This document shows positions 12,112 to 23,981 of a stretch of DNA of 64,000 bases, in pieces. Origin of the DNA: Acheta domesticus (lineage: Eukaryota > Arthropoda > Insecta > Orthoptera > Gryllidae). Location of the stretch: assembly GCA_031308135.1 (NCBI GenBank), contig JAHLJT010008756.1:106109271-106173270 (forward strand), in the 5' to 3' direction. Below the pieces are notes generated by a model. That model saw nothing but the letters and a program-made list of their open reading frames with translations, was not told the origin of the DNA and did no database searches. Position numbers and translations under genes: made by a program. The first letter of the stretch is position 1; each line of letters begins with the position of its first letter.

Positions 12112-12572
12112 GACCGCGGGACTTCATGCAATTGTAAATTTTTACTGACTGTGCATATCGAAAGGAAATGTATATAACTTTACCTATCACCAAAAATAAA
12201 ACAAATCTACCCTATTTTTATTTTGCATGTGTGCAATTTTTTAGTTTAAATGCGTATTTTAATGTATGCGGTATATTTTAGTATACCCGGTTTTGTTGAG
12301 AAGTGGATCGAAGTCAGATCTTTTCGGGTATTTCTCTTTTGGGCATCATTAACCCTTTGCATGATGGTAAATAACCAGCTGGCGCTGCTCAAAGTTGGTG
12401 TTCATTCCTCAACGATTCATTTCGCTTAAATGTTTAGGTTCCCACGTATCTGGTTCATCAACTGAAAGGTGACCGTGATTTGTTTCATTTTTGGTGATAG
12501 GTAAAGTTATATACATTTCTTTTCAATATGCACAGTTCGTAAAAATATGCAATTGCATGACATTCCGCTGTC
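12112..12572. mobile_element. Palindromic MITE with TA flanks
   Basis: Terminal inverted repeats of about 90 bp (12112-12197 against 12485-12572) share CATGCAATTG, ATGTATATAACTTTACCTAT and CACCAAAAA. TA dinucleotides flank both ends (12110-12111, 12573-12574), as in Tc1/mariner-type elements. The centre has no ORF. Confidence 0.65.
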
Positions 12573-13276
12573 TAATAATAATAATAATAATAATAATAAC
12601 CATAAAGAACAACACACTCGCCAATAAAAACACTAAATTAATAATTTGTATATATTAGGGCTTATAATTTGAAATAAATTGCATTTTAAATCAGTAAAAT
12701 CTAGAGTAAGTAAATATTGAGCATTTTAAATAAAGATTACCATATGAACCCATTGCAGTCCCATTTTTAAACTTGCACCATCTGTTTGATAATATACAAG
12801 GATTATTTTGGAATTTTTTTGAAGATCAGCATTTTGAAAAAAACTCAAAATCAAAATTTTAAATTCAAATTTCAAAACCTTTTTGAACACAACCCCTATT
12901 GAGTTGTAGATCTTGTAAAAGGCCATAAAGAAAGCTGCAAAATGACACCTGTTCCAGCTCTCTTATCTTAATTTGGTGAGGTTCTACATCAATTTAAAAA
13001 TTTTCGGGAACCCAATTTTGCAAAATTTTATATGGCTGTATTTCAGAAACGGGTGGAAATATTTTATTCAAAATTTGTAGTTTTCTTATTCTCCATTCAT
13101 ACTACCTATGTGTCAAATTTCATCTGAATCTGAGATAGTGATGTAAAATGACTGTGTTGATTTAATATGGAATGACCCATACACAGTTCCGACACCATTG
13201 CACTGTTTTGTCACTGCAACAATACCATAGCTTCCATTGATGGAAATTATGTTCGTAAACATGTTTTTCTTTATTA

Positions 13277-13802
13277 AACCACTTGTGAACCGTCACCGAA
13301 ACCGGTGACTTCTTTTGGACTATATACAATATTGTATGACCAACAAATTCAAACTGATCGCACTATAGCAGCAAACAAACCGAATATTGTTATCCGGGAT
13401 TTGGAGAAAAATTGTGCCTACTTGTAAATATGGCTGTTCCTTGTGATCAAAACATCGAAACCAAGGAGGCAGAGAAACGTCTTAAATACTAGAGTCTGGA
13501 AATCGAGATCAGCCGAATGTGGGGCGTAAAAGCACGGGTCGTCCCAATAGTTGTCGGAGCTCTGGGATTTGTTCCACAAAATTTGGGTAAAAACTTGGCT
13601 AACTTCCCAGGTCATTCAAAAGACTGGAAAGTGCAGGAAATTGCTTTGTTTGGAACGGCTCACATTTTGCGCAAAGAATTGTAGAGGCAGCGACCTAGAT
13701 CTGCTCCTGAGGTAGCTGGTTGCAATCTGGAGTAAATTTTATATTCGGCTGACTCATAACACCTTTAGTCATGATATAGAGGAATAATAATAATAACAAC
13801 AA
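13277..13802 (+). pseudogene. 5'-truncated R4/R2-like retrotransposon copy (endonuclease end)
   Basis: The + strand encodes ILYDQQIQTDRTIAANKP, NIVIRDLEKNCAYL, CDQNIETKEAEKRLKY and LEIEISRMWGVKARVVPIVV to a TAG stop at 13682-13684. One internal stop and one small frameshift occur. I.IRD followed by a second acidic position (here AVPCDQN) is the PD-(D/E)XK-like core of the restriction-like endonuclease. The copy ends in AATAATAATAACAACAAC near 13780-13802 and abuts the 5' end of the next copy head to tail. Confidence 0.8.
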
Positions 13803-15087
13803 CTCCATCTAGGGAGTACACGACCTTGCAGTTGGTGGTGGAGCTTGAATACCTCCATGAGCCTGAGAGCTATGTCAGTGGTAGCCTAGCTAGCCTCCCT
13901 TGCTGAATAGGTTGAAGGTGAAGGGTCAGACGAAGAAGTACTCCATTTTGAGGAGAGTGGGAAGTAAGTAGAGAGTGAAGAGTCAAACCTATGGACATCC
14001 TGTTATCGGGCCATGGAAGGTACAGGAGAGGAACTGGGTTGGCACACCAGGCCACTGATTAGAATGGAGGCCCGAACCTTGCATTAGCCAGCGAAGGAGG
14101 CTGCCTTCAGCAGTCAGTGAAAATCCCGTAGGGTTTAGTGATGCCGATTGGCGATCGGACCCTTGCTGGTCCCTGCGGGCTGATGCCCCGAGGCCACTGT
14201 GGGTCGCAGTAACAGATGGCAGAAAGCAACCCAAGGGTTAAGTGTGATCTGTGAACTCGAGCTTGCGTCCTGCAAATCTGCACTTAAAACCAATGAGCAA
14301 AATGGATGGAACAAGAAATGTTATGAATCTCAACGTGCCTTGTTCTACCAAGTTCCATACCTGCTCACAAACCGACCTACTGTCACCTTGTCGACGTCTG
14401 GCCATCCCACGGATGTTAGTCCCAGGGACCCAAAGCCGGCAGTGGCTCGAAGCCATCGTCAGAGATGGACGCGGGATGAATTGAAGGAGGCGATATGGTG
14501 CTTTTACAATGCAAAAGCGAAAAATGGGGGCTCAGAAATACAAGTTCTCAAGGTGAGAGCGGAAACCAGATATAAGACCTACCCTGGACTCAAGCTTGCC
14601 AGTCAATAACGATACATACTCAGCAATGGAAAATTCACAGCAGAACATCTTGTTGACAAATGCGGAGTATGTTCTTCGATCGAACTACCCACATGACGAA
14701 CATGTAGATTGAAAACGATTGTCCTATTGAAGATTCAGCTCTTTCCAATGAAACACACGTCAGTGGTGAAAATTCATCTGGTAATAAATTACACGATAAG
14801 GACATCATGCGAAATCTCCTCCGACGCGAGATCGAAGAGTTCAACTTCTATTTGAATCTCGTGCACCGTTGAGAATACACGAAAATGCCAAAGCTAAGAG
14901 AGTGATAGAGACAGCAAATTTCTGTCTTAAGGTGGTACAGACCCCCAGGTAAATATATAGATATTACTGAAATCAATCATATCGTGTATGCAACTGGGAT
15001 ATCTGGAATCTCAGAAAATTTTGGGGCCAGCCAAGAACACAGATGGCCAACAGCAAAACAGTAAACAGCCCAGTATCTCCATGGACG
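13803..15087 (+). pseudogene. R4/R2-like retrotransposon, segment 1 (5' UTR and N-terminal ORF)
   Basis: Segment 1 of one retrotransposon interrupted twice by later insertions. A GC-richer, non-coding leader (about 13803-14220) precedes an ORF containing SHRQRWTRDELKEAIWCFYN (about 14440-14510), which resembles the Myb-like DNA-binding start of R2/NeSL-type proteins. Several stops then break the frame, before VIETANFCLKV and NLRKFWGQPRTQMANSKTVN up to 15087. The frame at the break (ending SPVSPWT) resumes exactly at 17282 once one target-site copy is removed. Product would be an RT-endonuclease polyprotein; it is dead here. Confidence 0.7.
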
Positions 15088-15523
15088 CACGGTGTGACCA
15101 GATGGCGAAAACGTGGCCAAAACCTCAAACGACTTCGAATTCAGTTACCAAGTTGTACACGGGGATTTTCGAAGTCGCTGATTTCAAATATGACCTCAAA
15201 ATTACGCAATACAATATGGCGACCGAAAATGTGAAAATAGCTTTATTAAGGTTGAGGCGTGAACGGAATGGTTTATCTCAGATTCAAATAAAACGATAGC
15301 CTGTCCTGACATTTAACTTCATGGGAAGTATACCCTTTCGACCGCATTGCAGCCCATCTGGGTTGATGACAAATATAATACGTATATGTTTAAAGTTATA
15401 CGCGTACATTTATTCATTTCTAATCTTGGGAACAGAAAAAAGACAGTATAAATAGAAATATTATCATAATTAATAAATGCTAATATTTAATAAATAACAC
15501 AATGTGAATAATGCAAACAAGTA

Positions 15524-15525
15524 GT

Positions 15526-15569
<44 letters not shown>
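15524..15569. repeat. (TA)n microsatellite inside the Transib-like element
   Basis: A TA run directly preceding the ~195-bp tandem array. Confidence 0.9.
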
Positions 15570-15571
<2 letters not shown>

Positions 15572-15587
15572 TATTTTTTATTTCAAT

Positions 15588-16171
15588 AAAATCTTTGATC
15601 ACTTTGTGTATTTCACTAACGCAACGTAACACGGCGAGGTACACACGTACATAAAGAATTACATATAAACCTTCAATCTCCAGAAATTTTCAATAAAAGT
15701 TAGCTTTATTTATAACATATTGAATCACTCTATTCGATGATGAGTTATAAACCGTTATGCGCACTCCTTATTAGTGCAAAATCTCTTAAACCGAACAGTT
15801 CGTATACTTCCCTCACGCAAAGTACCGCGGCGAGATACACACGCACATAAAACATTGTTCATAAACCCTCAATCTGCACAAATTTTCAATAAATATTGGC
15901 TTTATTTATAACATATTGCATCACTATTCGATGATATGAGTTATAAACCGTTATACGCTCTCCTTATTAGTGCAAAATCTCTTGAACCGAACAGTTCGTA
16001 TACTTCCCTCACGCAAAGTACCGCGGCGAGATACACACGCACATAAAGAATTGTTCGTTAACCCTCAATCTGCAGAAATTTTCAATATAAGTTAGCTCTA
16101 TTTTTAACATATTGAATCACTCTATCCAATGATTTAAGTTTTAAAGCATTATGCGGACTCCTTATTACTGC
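15588..16171. repeat. Tandem array of ~195-bp units inside the Transib-like element
   Basis: Three head-to-tail units: 15588-15777, 15778-15973 and 15974-16171. Each starts AAAATCT and ends CTCCTTATTA.TGC, and contains CGCAA.GTA.C.CGGCGAG, ACACACG.ACATAAA and TTATAAACCGTTAT. Units 2 and 3 are the most alike. Diverged copies seem to continue to about 16800 (AGATACACACGCTCATA at 16759). Confidence 0.85.
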
Positions 16172-17276
16172 AAAGTCCTGTGAGCTAAATGCTTGGTTAA
16201 TTTTACTAATGCAGATAACAGCGTGGTACATAAAAGGAAAGTGGAAATATTCATCAGAAAATTAAAACCGCGAATATTAACTCGGTAATTCTCGGAAGAA
16301 TTTGGTATTCATTTATGCTATTATATTTTGACTGTTAATATTTTGTACGAAATTAATTGTACCATCGCTACCTCGAATGCATCCTTTATTAACTATTCAG
16401 AAAACCTCATTTGGCCGCTCACGCTCTATAAATGTTCTAAAAGTGATAAATAAAACTAATAACTGTAACCAATTTAAATTAGAAATAATAAACATTTTCT
16501 TGTACTGGATTCTGTAAACGTATGACTAATGTCACTAATGCTTGGTGCGGCGGGGATATATACATAGTCAGAAAAATATTTTTTTACACTTGAATTTGTA
16601 ACTAATATCGCTGAATCCTTATTTACTTCAAAGACAATGAAATATTGTAATGACTAATGTTAATAAACACCAGCGATACATAATCTTTGCGGGTACAGAG
16701 ATTGTGAATGGAATGTTTGTTAATTTTATGTTCTCGCTCGGTAATGGTTGCCATTACGAGATACACACGCTCATAGGAAATTGTTCATAAAACACGAATC
16801 TGCAGCGAGACGCAGCCAAACTTTCTTTTAACTGAATAATTATTATACAAGCTAAATTGTCTATAAATTTGCAGGTGTTATATTGCGTTATATATTACTT
16901 TTATGCTAGTTAGATTTTATATCACATTACATCGAATATAAATTATCGTAATCCATATTAAATTATCATAATTTTTCTTTTACTCACCACCAATAGGGAC
17001 ATCCATAATTGAAAAATACAGATCAAATAATTTTGTTTCACGTTTTTTTAACAATCGGAAACCACAGCGTACTGTTGCCTCTGACGCTAGAAGAGCACTG
17101 ACCGCTTAGTTCAACTTCAAACTTCCACAACACACAGCAGGTACAAGGATTATCTTTCATACTTTCACAACAGATGTGCTAAACATTCCTCTTTCGATTG
17201 GGATGGTCAGGAGTTCTCAAAATAAATTTTAATATTTGGGGTTTTGGCCACGTTTTCGCCATCTGGTCACACCGTG

Positions 17277-18491
17277 AGACGAAGAGAATTATGAAACTGA
17301 TAGCCGGCACACGGTTTGAAATATCACTCTTAGCCGAGGCATCTTCTAAATCAACGCACACCACGAAAGTTCAAAGAAAGATATTCAATGTTGAACAAAA
17401 ATACCAGATTGAAAGTGGACATAAGCAGGCTAGTGGTAGTTGAGAAGCTAAAAGAGAAATTCAAGCATGGGCTCAACGAATTAGACGTTACAAATGTAGA
17501 ATAGATTTCCGTGTGCAGAACCGGTTGTTTGAAAGAGACGCGAAGAGATTCTATCGCAATCTGACTCAAAAACCTAATGGTTATGCTGCAACTCCTTCAA
17601 AAGATGACGTCGAAGCATTTTGGGCAGGAATCTGGAAGAAGAGCAGATCCTACAACAAAGACGCATATTGGATTCAGTCTGAAGTTGATGCTGCCGATGA
17701 ACTTGTGGAAACAGTGGGAGATGGTCACGAATTCTCGGAAGAGGACCTCTTCCAAGCAATTAAGAACATTGGAAACTGGAAGTGCCCCGGGATTGATAAG
17801 ATCCAGATTTATTGGATTAAGAAATTTAACAGCAATACATTCTCGTCTAGCAAAGGCTGTTAATACAATTTTAGAAAACCGAAGGAACTCCCGGAATGGC
17901 TCACACGCCGCATCACGTATTTACTACCCAAAGCGGGTGATAGCCCTTTGACGAAGAACTACAGGCCAATCACTTGTCTGCCAGTACTGTACAGTTATAA
18001 CTGCCGCCATAGCTGACAAAATGTACAGGCATCTTAGAAGAATTATCTGATGCCAGCTGAACAAAAAGGATGTCGTAAAGGTTCTTATGGCCGTAAGGAA
18101 ATCTTGCTACTGAGTAAAGCCATCTTGATGTAAAGAAACGAAAACGTAATTTCAGCTTGGCTTGGATTGACTACCAAAAGGTCTTTGATAGTGTACCACG
18201 CGATTGGCTTTTGAAGACCCTGAAGATCTATCGATTTCATCCTAGACTTGTTGAAATTTGCATGGCTAGTATAAAGTCGTGGAGTACCAGGTTACTAATC
18301 CACAGCGGAAAGGAAGCAGTAGAAACCAGAAGTATTCAGATTAACAGGGGTATTTTTCAAGGAGATTCGCTATCCCCTCTGCTGTTTGCATTAGTTTGAT
18401 CCCACTATCTAGACAATTGTCGCTAGCTACTTTGGTTACAAGCTCCATGGTGATGAAAGGCCAGTATCACATTTGTTTTACATGATCTTAA
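17277..18491 (+). pseudogene. R4/R2-like retrotransposon, segment 2 (pre-RT and RT domain)
   Basis: Continues the same ORF after the Transib-like insertion: KRIMKLIAGTRFEISLLAEA, then (after frame changes) NRLFERDAKRFYRNLTQKPN, WKCPGIDKIQIYWIKKF, LTKNYRPITCLPV, AEQKGCRKGSYG, AWIDYQKVFDSVPRDWLLK and INRGIFQGDSLSPLLFAL. These are reverse-transcriptase blocks in the correct order, including the DY.K.FDSVP first catalytic Asp and the GDSLSP block. Numerous stops and frameshifts kill it. The sequence ends HLFYM-I-L at a TTAA, where the 8.4-kb element inserted; this is where the Y.DD catalytic pair should be. Confidence 0.85.
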
Positions 18492-18819
18492 GGCTAAATG
18501 TACCGAAAACCACTTGTAGGAAAATTCAATAGATCGCAGCACTATCATAGGAATTTACTTTACCGATAATGTCTGAACAAATGGTTCGATTTTCGATCTA
18601 TAAACGGCATTTGACTCATTTTAAAATAGAATTCACGCTACGAAGTCCTTTTTTCCAAAAAAATTAGCAGAAACTCGTTTTTTAAATTTTTTTTTCTCGT
18701 ACTTCCGGGAACAATTTCAAAAATGTGGGTGTATAGCGCGATGGCGACAAGCTTCCAGAATCCAACGCCGTGTCAATCATGCAAATCGGGTGAATAGGAG
18801 GGTCGTAAAGTCAAATTTG

Positions 18820-18975
18820 GAAAAACACCTCACACCCCCTCCCCCTTCCACACCGCGGCGTAGCGTCACCCCGCCGGTGCGCTCACGCGCTCCCTGCCCG
18901 GCCACCGGCAGGGAGTCTCTGGGCAGGCCGGTCTCGGTAGCCTGCGCGCGAGGCTGGCAAGCCAGGCAATCATGC
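18820..18975. other. GC-rich block in the left arm of the TTAA element
   Basis: CCGCGGCG, GCCGGTGCGCTCACGCGC and GCCCGGCCACCGGCAGGG make a CpG-dense island in otherwise AT-rich DNA. The equivalent block of the right arm is at 26445-26575. Confidence 0.7.
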
Positions 18976-19239
18976 TTTCGTCATTTTTCATCTCGATGTA
19001 TTTTTCCCCATAAATGAAACTAGTGATCCTGTAACAGAAGTAAACGGTCGCGTATCATCTTTAAGTGTAGTATAAAACTATCTTGTTCATATACTCCCGT
19101 CTTCCTTCAGATATCATCAAAAAATTGTTTGAAGTATTACTCAAAATATCGATTACCGTTTGGAACCGATTTCAAAACGAAAATGGAACTAATTGTGTGA
19201 ATATCACTAATATTCCTTCTCGTCACATATGTTAGATAT

Positions 19240-21515
19240 GAGCCATTCCAGGTCAAATCGCACAAAAAGACCAAAATTTGACCTTCGTATTTTTAATTAT
19301 TTTCTAATTTGTTCTATGGATCAAATAAGCAAACACGTGTATTTTAATTTTTTTGTAACTTTATTATTTTCGGAAATATTGTATAATGAAATTTGCTAAA
19401 AATGACGTGCATCGCTAACTTAAAAAGATCATATTTTTGAATACACTAATTATAGAAATTATGTTCAAATTTCATTCGAAACTTAAAAACATGTTTAATT
19501 TTTACGATTTTGCAAAATATTTAATATCCTGAATTTTCAAGGTTTTAAAAAAAAATTGAAATTTAAAAAAAATATATTTGTAAACGTATTGATGATATCT
19601 CCAGGAAAAATCGAAGTGGGATCTCAGTAACTGTAAAAGATACAAATATTTTACAAAAGAGCGTGTAATAGATGGCTGCAATAGACGCGTTTCTTTGGAT
19701 GAACTCTTGAGGTGGTAAATCTTCACGATTGAATTTAGGAAACTATTTGTGTACATTAATTCATATACATATTAATATATTTATAAATAAATGATGGATT
19801 CTTTACTCCTGTTTTGATTGACATTTTTGAAATTTTCTGGTCCCTCACAACTAACTTAAAATAAAAGTACTCGCTTACCATAGAATTCCTGAACTTTCGT
19901 CACAATGCACAGTTTTAATGACTTACCGAATTTACTTCAGGTCTGGACAAAATTCCATTTTCTTCAGCCAACTTTTGAGACACTTTTATCATGCATTCGG
20001 TTGCAGAAAATGTCATTTAATTTTATTGTTTGCCCATGTTTCTAAAATTGTCAATATTTAAATATTGAACGTCATGCCATCTGTTGAGTGAAAGGAATCG
20101 ATAAGTTTCTAAATAATGTCTTCGTCTGATTTTTCGATGGACGTCGAAGGATCTTCAATGTGCAAAAATGTATGTGTTGGCACTTTTGTACTTTATGAAA
20201 TTTCTCGTGGGGATACTGTTTTTATTCCATTATTCTTTTCTTGGCGGGGGCTTCTCCTAATGAAATTAAACTCTTGTTTATCTTCTCTTAGTTAATTTTG
20301 CAGACCCTTGAACTATTAGAAGAGCTTAAATTATTTTCACTCTTCACTATATTCACTGGACGTTCCGCTACTTTTGTTAATGTCACGAGAACCACTGATC
20401 TCGACGCCCTCTTCGCTAACAAAAGGCTGTTTTGAAAGCCGATTCCCATCCAAATGGAACATAAATTTGCCAATCTAATGACTCCTGTATATTCACCAGC
20501 AAATTGTGGTTTACACGTCTTGGCGATTTTCTTTTCTAAAAACCGTGATCAGAAAGATTAAATGGATTGAAACATCTGTCGTATCTCATACGGTGATCGC
20601 TACTCATGTTGCACAATGTACACACGATTCACAGAACAATCAGCACTCTTATCTTCATAAGGTGCGTATTGTGACTGGTGTTGAGACTTACTTATGACCC
20701 GTGACAAGTGCTTGATTGTATTTCACGAGCAAGGTCAGGAGGGCACCCCATCCCTAGGATGCAAAGGGATGCAGTAAAATTCGTTTCGCTGACAGGAGGA
20801 AAAGCAGTAGTAGAATTCGTTTTGCTGTCACCTATCCCTTCTGGAGAAAGAGTGAATATGTGAGTTACTATTGTTTCTTGAAACCCTAATCAGGCAGACG
20901 GCCACTCTTTTTTATTTTTCGTTGGCACTTTTATCAAAGTCTGATAGAACACAGTTCGTCAGTGCAGGGGCATCGATCAGTGCAGGGACTGAACGAACTA
21001 CGTGCCCGCTTACTTATAGTAGATTTATCTGTACGTGTTGAGTGCAGCCTGTTTTTCTTGATGTATTTTGTAGAAAATTGAACAAGAAATACGCCCATGT
21101 TTGTTTTCAAATTTTATTTGAGAGCGTTCATAAGAAATATTTATTTTTTGAGAAAGTAATTTACCGAGGAACAAAATACCCATATCAAAATATTAAACGT
21201 AACAAACCAGGAATTTTTATGTTTAGTACATTCGGAGCATCAATCAATCATATTTTGCAAAGTACACGTAAATTCCAAAGTTTAATATAGGCATAACTAC
21301 AAAAATAATCAATTATCAGGTAAATAAAAAATCACGTTCCCCCTTTTTTGATGTCCAGAATGATGCCATATATTCGTTTTTTTTTTTTTTTGTTTTTTTT
21401 TTTTTTGTTTTTTTTTTTTTTTTTTTTTTTTTGTTTTTTGTTTTTGTTTTTTGTTTAATTGCATGCATTTAAAAAAATCGCGTAAATTCTTGTGCGATTT
21501 GTCGTGGAATGGCTC
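19240..21515. mobile_element. Sola-like element with GAGCCATTCCA ends
   Basis: It starts GAGCCATTCCAGGTCAAATC and ends with GATTTGTCGTGGAATGGCTC, its near reverse complement. The flanks are ATAT and GTAT, an imperfect 4-bp duplication. The ends resemble those of the palindromic element at 10385, suggesting one superfamily. A poly(T) run with single G interruptions lies at 21379-21453. No transposase is recognised. Confidence 0.6.
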
Positions 21516-21529
21516 GTATTTAAATTCGT

Positions 21530-22230
21530 TTCGCTCTCACCCATAAGAACATAATGACCCTCAAGTCACCCACTATGTTACCCACAAAAATATGTATGAT
21601 AGTGTCATACATTTTGGGGGCAGAGTGAACATCTAAAATACTAATCTCTTGAAACCCTAATCAGGCAGACGGTCATTCTTTTTTTAGTTCACCACTTGCA
21701 TCAAAGACTGACCGAACACAATTTGTTAGTGCATGGGCAGAGGCAGAGAGCGCCTTCATAGTTACAGTTGAGTCTTTCAGAACTCTGTGTGGAGTGCCCA
21801 TTTTTTATCTTATATTTCATAGAAAATTGAACAAGGAATACGCCTTTTTTTTTTTTCTTTTCTTTTCAATTTTTTATCTCATCGGGTTTACGTAGAAATT
21901 TTACTTTTTCTTGAAAAAAATTCACTTTTAAAATGAAAAAATAGTTTTTGAAAAATGTATTTTCAGAGGAATAAAATACACATTTCAAAGTATTAGATGA
22001 AATAAACCAGAAATGTTTATAGTCAGTACATTCGGAGCAACATTTGATGTTATTTTGTGAAGTACCTGTAAATTCCAAAATTTAATATAGGCATAACTAC
22101 ACAAAACATCAAATTTCAGGCAAATCAAAAAATACACCTCTTTTTGATGTCCAGATTTAAGAAAAAATCGAACAATAAAAAAAAAGTAGTCAACTCTTGT
22201 GTGATTTGACGTGGAATGACTTTATTTATT
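21530..22230. repeat. Second, tandem-like copy of the right part of the Sola-like element
   Basis: About 700 bp repeat the 20800-21515 sequence: TTCGTTTCGCT, GAAACCCTAATCAGGCAGAC, ATTCGGAGCA, AATATAGGCATAACTAC, TTTTTGATGTCCAGA, ending GTGTGATTTGACGTGGAATG. The two lie head to tail, suggesting duplication or two independent insertions. Confidence 0.7.
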
Positions 22231-22683
22231 TATTTGTCAAAAAAAAACAGTAAAAACTGTATATGACGTGTGGGGAAAGAAATTTGTCTGCGCACATTTT
22301 CTTGTGGGCCAGAATTAAAAAAAAAAAACGAAAAAATGAATTTAGAAAATAATTATTTTAGAAAAATTAAGATATTTGAAAAATGTTTTTTCCCGAGTTA
22401 TAGAAAATCAATTTCAACTGTAAATGAACTACAAGCAAAAGGAGTGCTCAACAAAACTTGCGCACAGTAAGGCTACATTTACGTCCAGAAGCAAAACAAG
22501 GGGCCATCTCAGCATTTGCTCAATGGATCAGGGAAACTGGACAAAAACCTGATCGAGATGGGGGTCATTGACCCGGAAGCTGAAGTACATTACTTGTTAC
22601 AGGCGTATTAAATATTTTTTTAAATGTATACAATGCAAACATAAACTAATTCATTATATATCTTTGTTTTGTTACATTAAACA

Positions 22684-23157
22684 TTATTTTTCTTTTTCAC
22701 GATCAGTATAGTCTCTAATTGTATAGAAACAGTTTTGCAGTAGAAAAGATTTTACTTTAAACTTAAATTTGTGTACCGACTTTAATTGTTTTATGTCATC
22801 TGGCAATGCGTTGTAAAGTAACGTACATGTATTGTATGTTGATTTCTTGTACTGATCTGTTGATACTGACACTTGATGCACGTGATTTCTACGGCGTGTG
22901 TTGTAATTATAAATATCAATATTGCATGAAAATATGTTCCCTCCGTTAAGTAGGTCATTTTTGACAAATATTACAGATTCGTAAATAAATAGACAAGGCA
23001 ATGGTAGGATTCCCAGCTCAATGAAAAGAGGCTTGCAGGAATCACGTGGAAGGCATTTTTTCATTATTCGAATAATTTTCTTTTGCAATCTGAACGTCTG
23101 AATACTACAGGATGAGCTTCCCCAGAATATTATGCCATATCTCAGGCGGGAATGCAC
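22684..23157 (-). pseudogene. LINE polyprotein C-terminal fragment (jockey/I-Nimb-type)
   Basis: An intact 157-codon minus-strand reading frame: MHSRLRYGIIFWGSSSCSIQ, QKKIIRIMKKCLPRDSCKPL, ELGILPLPCLFIYE, NYNTRRRNHVH, YNALPDDIKQLKSVHKFKFK and FYTIRDY. This is the recognised region just after the RT thumb of insect LINEs (H..LRYG...WG......F..QKK.IR). The RT catalytic part is missing upstream (right side), as in 5'-truncated copies. Lack of stops suggests a fairly recent insertion. It is nested in the TTAA element. Confidence 0.8.
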
Positions 23158-23329
23158 ATTTGCAAAATAAACGCAACGAGCTGCATGAAGGCTGACAGAA
23201 TTTGAAAGAATTCTGAATGCATAGCATAATGAACTTGACTCGTATGTTACTTCGAAGACCTTCCGTTATCATTCCACTATCGAAAAAATGAGCAGATATT
23301 ACGCTCGAGCTCTTTATCCAACGACTCGA

Positions 23330-23900
23330 TTTTTACTTTCCCATATACGTACGTATGTACGGAATTGTTTACGTAGTATATGGAAAGTTATGTAATGCTG
23401 CTCCAAAAGACGAGTTCGGAAGAAAAAAATTCATTGCGGGACCCTGATAACGAAAAAGTGAATAAATCTAGATGCTAAATTAAGAAGAAAATCCCCCAAC
23501 ACGTAATGTAGCCATAATCCTTCTTTTGTGGGTCCTTGATACCGAAAAACCAATTGAAAGCAAAACGTCTGTCTGTTCGTCCTGTGAACACTGCTAGCGC
23601 CTAAACCATACCTGTTTGTTGATGTTTTATTATCAAATTGAAGAAGCCCCTGTCGATCTGGCTCGAGTCAAAGCTTTGAGATTTTGAAAAGATTATGAAA
23701 CTTAGGGTACTTTATATATTGCGTGCAATATGTGCAATTTTAAAAAATTACAAAATAAGATTTTTTTCAACAACTGCCCACATTTTTCTTTAAACTTTTG
23801 GAAAGGATAGTGTCTAATGTACTCGATGAGATGACATGAACGCCATATTGCTCTATTCTTTTGTTTTTTCAAAAATTTCAAAAATGTAATTCTTTAACTA
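23330..23900 (+). repeat. Dispersed repeat X, copy 1
   Basis: Shares GTCCTTGATACCGAAAAACC, AAAGCAAAACGTCTGTCTGT and GAAGAAGCCCCTGTCGATCT with 49125-49345 (+) and, inverted, with 60741-62520. It starts with a short palindrome ACTTTCCCATATACG...TATATGGAAAGT at about 23335-23390. No coding capacity. Confidence 0.65.
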
Positions 23901-23981
23901 GCCTTTCATTTCGTAAATATTTTAATTAACGGCGATTAGTTCGCATTATTACATTTTGGAGAACATGTGCTTTACATAATG

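Larger units (their letters stand above)
10385..13178. mobile_element. Palindromic DNA transposon with ~580-bp inverted arms and 4-bp TSD (Sola-like)
   Basis: The element begins GGGTCATTCCATATTAAATC and ends with the reverse complement of that sequence. It is flanked by ATAC on both sides (10381-10384 and 13179-13182). The arms, about 10385-10973 and 12609-13178, are near-identical inverted copies. The centre is occupied by a minus-strand R4-like retrotransposon fragment and a smaller palindromic MITE, so the original element was shorter. A 4-bp target duplication with ends of this kind fits the Sola superfamily. No transposase remains. The superfamily name is from memory; the ends and duplication are read directly. 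Confidence 0.8.
15088..17276. mobile_element. 2.2-kb element with Transib-type ends, non-autonomous
   Basis: Both ends are 37-bp perfect inverted repeats beginning CACGGTGTGACCAGATGGCG (15088-15124 and 17240-17276). The flanks are GGACG (15083-15087) and AGACG (17277-17281), a 5-bp duplication with one mismatch. CACGGTG-type starts and 5-bp GC-rich duplications are the Transib superfamily pattern, the family related to RAG1 recombinase. The interior holds a (TA)n run and a tandem array of about 195-bp units, with no transposase ORF. It inserted into the R4-like retrotransposon ORF, and that reading frame is restored if the element and one 5-bp copy are taken out. Confidence 0.75.

Noticed and set aside
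11912..12193. Ile/Asn-rich ORFs on both strands
   Set aside because: Produced by AAT/ATT trinucleotide runs.
15588..16171. Could the tandem units be a CRISPR array?
   Set aside because: Units are about 195 bp, contiguous and without short identical repeats separated by unique spacers, and the context is eukaryotic.
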